DNA from: Arenimonas maotaiensis | Lineage (GTDB): Bacteria > Pseudomonadota > Gammaproteobacteria > Xanthomonadales > Xanthomonadaceae | Direction of reading: 5' to 3' | Assembly (NCBI RefSeq): GCF_014638745.1 | Contig: NZ_BMFO01000001.1 | Span: 62,001-126,000 of the forward strand | Length of the DNA stretch: 64,000 nucleotides | Shown: piece after piece, positions 61,970 through 64,000 of the stretch | Layout: every line of letters begins with the position of its first letter | How positions within the stretch are numbered: position 1 is the first letter of the stretch | Notes under the pieces: model-generated | The model's input: the letters and a program-made list of their open reading frames with translations, nothing else | The model's database searches: none | Told to the model about the DNA's origin: nothing | Translations under genes and position numbers: made by a program

Positions 61970-63312
61970 AGGCGCAGCGCATCCACATCATCGGCGCCGG
62001 CCTGGCCGGCACCCTGCTCGCCATCCTGCTCGTACGCCGCGGGCATTCGGTGCGGGTGTTCGAGAAGCGCCCGGATCCGCGGCAAACCGGTTACCAAGGC
62101 GGCCGCTCGATCAACTTGGCGCTGGCCTTCCGCGGATTGCATGTGCTGCGGCAGGCGGGTCTGGACGCGGCGGTGATGCCGCAGACGGTGATGATGCGCG
62201 GCCGCATGGTGCACGACGTCGATGGCCGGCAGAATTTCCTGCGCTATGGCAAGGACGATTCGGAGGTGATCTGGTCGGTCCATCGCGGCCGCCTGAATCG
62301 GGCGCTGATCGACGCCGCCGAGGCGCTGGGCGTACGGATCGAATTCAACGCGCAGATCCGCGACCTCGACCTCGACGCCGGTTGCTTCACCCTGCAGGAC
62401 GCCGACGGCGGGCGCGTGGAGCGCTTCGAGCGGCTGATCGGCGCCGACGGCGCCGGCTCGCAGGTGCGCCAGGCGATGGTGGCCGCCGGTTCGGTCACGG
62501 CCCGCACTGAATCGCTGGGCCATCATTACAAGGAACTGGAGATCGCGCCGGCCGACGACGGCAGCTTCCGCCTCGACGGCAACAGCCTGCACATCTGGCC
62601 GCGCGGCGGCTTCATGTGCATCGCGTTGCCCAACACCGAGCGCACCTTCACCGTCACCTTGTTCCTGCCGGCGTCCGGCGAGACCGGTTTCGACTGCATA
62701 CGCAGCCCGCAGGACGCGCGCGCGTTCTTCCATGCGCAGTTCCCGGACGCGCTGGCGCTGATCGCCGATTTCGAGCAGGACTGGACGCAAAACCCGGAGA
62801 GCCCGCTGTCGACCCTGTATCTCGACCGCTGGCACCACCGCGACCGCGCCGTGCTGCTCGGCGACGCCGCGCATGCGATGGTGCCGTTCCACGGCCAAGG
62901 CATGAACTGCGCGTTCGAGGACTGCCTGGCCCTGCTCGAGGCCGTCGAGGCCGAAGCCGATTGGGAGACGGCCATCGCCCGTTACCAACGCGAACGCCAG
63001 GCCAACGCCGCCGCCATCCAGGCCATGGCGCTGGAAAACTACATCGAGATGCGCGACCGGGTCGACGACGCCGACTTCCTGCTGCAGCGCGCGCTGGAAC
63101 GCGAACTGGCCGCGCGCCACCCCGAACGCTTCGTGCCGCGCTATTCGATGGTCAGCTTCCGGCGCACGCCCTATACCGTGGCGCTTGCCCGCGGCAGCGT
63201 GCAACGGGACATATTGCAGACGCTGTGTGCAGGAAAATCCGACATCGCACAGGTCGATTTCGCGCTAGCCTCGGAACTGGTCCATCGCCGTCTCGAGCCC
63301 CTGCATGACTGA
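61966..63312 (+). CDS. kmo: Kynurenine 3-monooxygenase
   Basis: Kmo is an FAD monooxygenase that hydroxylates L-kynurenine with NADPH and O2. The 448-residue protein has the FAD loop IIGAGLAGTLLAILLVRRG, the DG motif RLIGADGAGSQVRQ, and GDAAHAMVPFHGQGMNCAFED. It lacks the C-terminal membrane anchor of eukaryotic Kmo, as expected in bacteria. The ATG at 61966 overlaps the kynU stop (ATGA); the longer upstream frame is a shadow of kynU. It overlaps sbcB by 8 nt. Confidence 0.96.
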   Translation: MKAQRIHIIGAGLAGTLLAILLVRRGHSVRVFEKRPDPRQTGYQGGRSINLALAFRGLHVLRQAGLDAAVMPQTVMMRGRMVHDVDGRQNFLRYGKDDSEVIWSVHRGRLNRALIDAAEALGVRIEFNAQIRDLDLDAGCFTLQDADGGRVERFERLIGADGAGSQVRQAMVAAGSVTARTESLGHHYKELEIAPADDGSFRLDGNSLHIWPRGGFMCIALPNTERTFTVTLFLPASGETGFDCIRSPQDARAFFHAQFPDALALIADFEQDWTQNPESPLSTLYLDRWHHRDRAVLLGDAAHAMVPFHGQGMNCAFEDCLALLEAVEAEADWETAIARYQRERQANAAAIQAMALENYIEMRDRVDDADFLLQRALERELAARHPERFVPRYSMVSFRRTPYTVALARGSVQRDILQTLCAGKSDIAQVDFALASELVHRRLEPLHD

Positions 63313-64000
63313 CACCTTCCTCTGGTTCGACCTGGAGACCTTCGGCCGCAGTCCGCGCGAAAGCCGTATCGCCCAATTCGCCGCGATCCGTACCGACGCC
63401 GCGTTGCAGCCGGTCGGCGAGCCGATCTCGCTGTTCTGCCGGCCGGCCGACGACTTCCTGCCGGAACCGGAAGCGGCGCTGATCACCGGCCTGACGCCGC
63501 AGGCGGTGTCCGCCGCGGGCCTGTGCGAGGCCGAGTTCATGGCCGTGCTGCACGAGCAGTTCAGCCAGCCGGGCACCTGCGCGCTGGGCTACAACACCCT
63601 GCGCTTCGACGACGAATTCATCCGCTTCGGGCTGTACCGCAACTTCTTCGACGCCTACGAGCGCGAATACGCCGGCGGCAACTCGCGCTGGGACCTGCTG
63701 GACGTGATGCGCATGCTGTACGCGCTGCAGCCCGGCGCCCTGCAGTGGCCGCTGCGCGAGGACGGCCAACCGAGCTTCAAGCTCGAACATCTGGCCAAGG
63801 CCAACGGCTGCTTCGAGGGCGAGGCGCACGAGGCGCTGTCGGACGTGCGCAGCCTGATCAACCTGGCGCGCAAGGCCAAGATGGCGGCGCCGGCGCTGTG
63901 GGATTACGCGCTGTCGCTGCGCGACAAGAACCGGGTGGCCGAACGCCTGCAGCCACACCGCGGCCGGCGCGTATTGCACGTATCCGGACAGTTCCCGGCC
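63305..64000 (+). CDS. sbcB: Exodeoxyribonuclease I (C-terminus beyond window)
   Basis: ExoI degrades ssDNA 3'-5' in recombination and mismatch repair. I translated 232 codons from the ATG at 63305 to the window edge without a stop. The DnaQ-like exonuclease core is clear: FLWFDLETFG, LGYNTLRFDDEFIRFG, RNFFDAYEREY followed by NSRWDLLDVMRMLYAL, and the last acidic motif HEALSDVRSLI. These match ExoI specifically, not DnaQ or RNase T. It overlaps kmo by 8 nt, so it may be translated from the kynurenine operon mRNA, although its job is unrelated. Confidence 0.95.
   Translation, partial: MTDTFLWFDLETFGRSPRESRIAQFAAIRTDAALQPVGEPISLFCRPADDFLPEPEAALITGLTPQAVSAAGLCEAEFMAVLHEQFSQPGTCALGYNTLRFDDEFIRFGLYRNFFDAYEREYAGGNSRWDLLDVMRMLYALQPGALQWPLREDGQPSFKLEHLAKANGCFEGEAHEALSDVRSLINLARKAKMAAPALWDYALSLRDKNRVAERLQPHRGRRVLHVSGQFPA

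Overview
The window is a stretch of a high-GC gammaproteobacterial chromosome, most likely from the Xanthomonadales/Lysobacterales or a close relative. The best support is gene order: carA-carB-greA-rpfE-like-recJ-prfB-lysS facing fadD (rpfB-like) and acnA (rpfA-like). This is the backbone of the Xanthomonas rpf locus, here without the DSF signalling genes rpfF, rpfC and rpfG. From about 2280 onward the DNA is dense, GC-rich and mostly housekeeping. The first ~2.2 kb is visibly more AT-rich. No rRNA, tRNA, CRISPR array, insertion sequence or phage gene was recognised.

Layout. 1-2.2 kb: moaA (cut by the window edge) behind a class II FNR/Anr promoter and a structured leader that may be a molybdenum-cofactor riboswitch, then a 5'-truncated TSUP transporter and a degenerate patch. 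2.3-9.7 kb: a DUF2238 membrane protein, then a minus-strand run ndk-rlmN-rodZ-yfgM-bamB-der-moeB (rhodanese fusion). 9.8-14.1 kb: a PsrA-like TetR regulator and a fadB/fadA-type beta-oxidation pair. 14.1-20.8 kb: slyD, a cold-shock gene, fpr, acnA, fadD and a small membrane protein. 20.8-32.5 kb: a tightly packed minus-strand block running from carA to lysS, with two paralogous secreted proteins of unknown function between carA and carB and a programmed frameshift in prfB. 32.5-42.4 kb: dapB, then a polyamine/beta-alanine catabolic region (aldehyde dehydrogenase, PuuR-like regulator, omega-aminotransferase, alanine dehydrogenase, MmsA, agmatinase) and an ABC exporter. 42.4-52.7 kb: YiiX-like amidase, diguanylate cyclase, ferritin-like protein, WS/DGAT acyltransferase, photolyase, alr, dnaB, the rpsF-rpsR-rplI operon and an A-type Fe-S carrier. 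52.8-63.3 kb: asnS, two small unknown genes and an SDR, then a kynurenine catabolic operon (AMSDH, carbonic anhydrase, 2-aminomuconate deaminase, 3-HAO, SbtA-family bicarbonate permease, ACMSD, kynU, kmo). 63.3-64 kb: the start of sbcB.

How the genes work together. The kynurenine operon carries kynurenine through 3-hydroxykynurenine, 3-hydroxyanthranilate, aminocarboxymuconate semialdehyde and aminomuconate semialdehyde to 2-aminomuconate and its deamination, so it is a catabolic route and not the quinolinate/NAD branch. A beta-carbonic anhydrase and an SbtA-type permease are embedded in it, which is the most unusual association in the window. The 33-40 kb genes form a coherent route: agmatine to putrescine (SpeB), aminoaldehyde oxidation (ALDH), transamination of an omega-amino acid such as beta-alanine onto pyruvate, alanine recycling by Ald, and malonate semialdehyde to acetyl-CoA by MmsA. 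Three related palindromes in the divergent promoter region are the likely PuuR-type operators.
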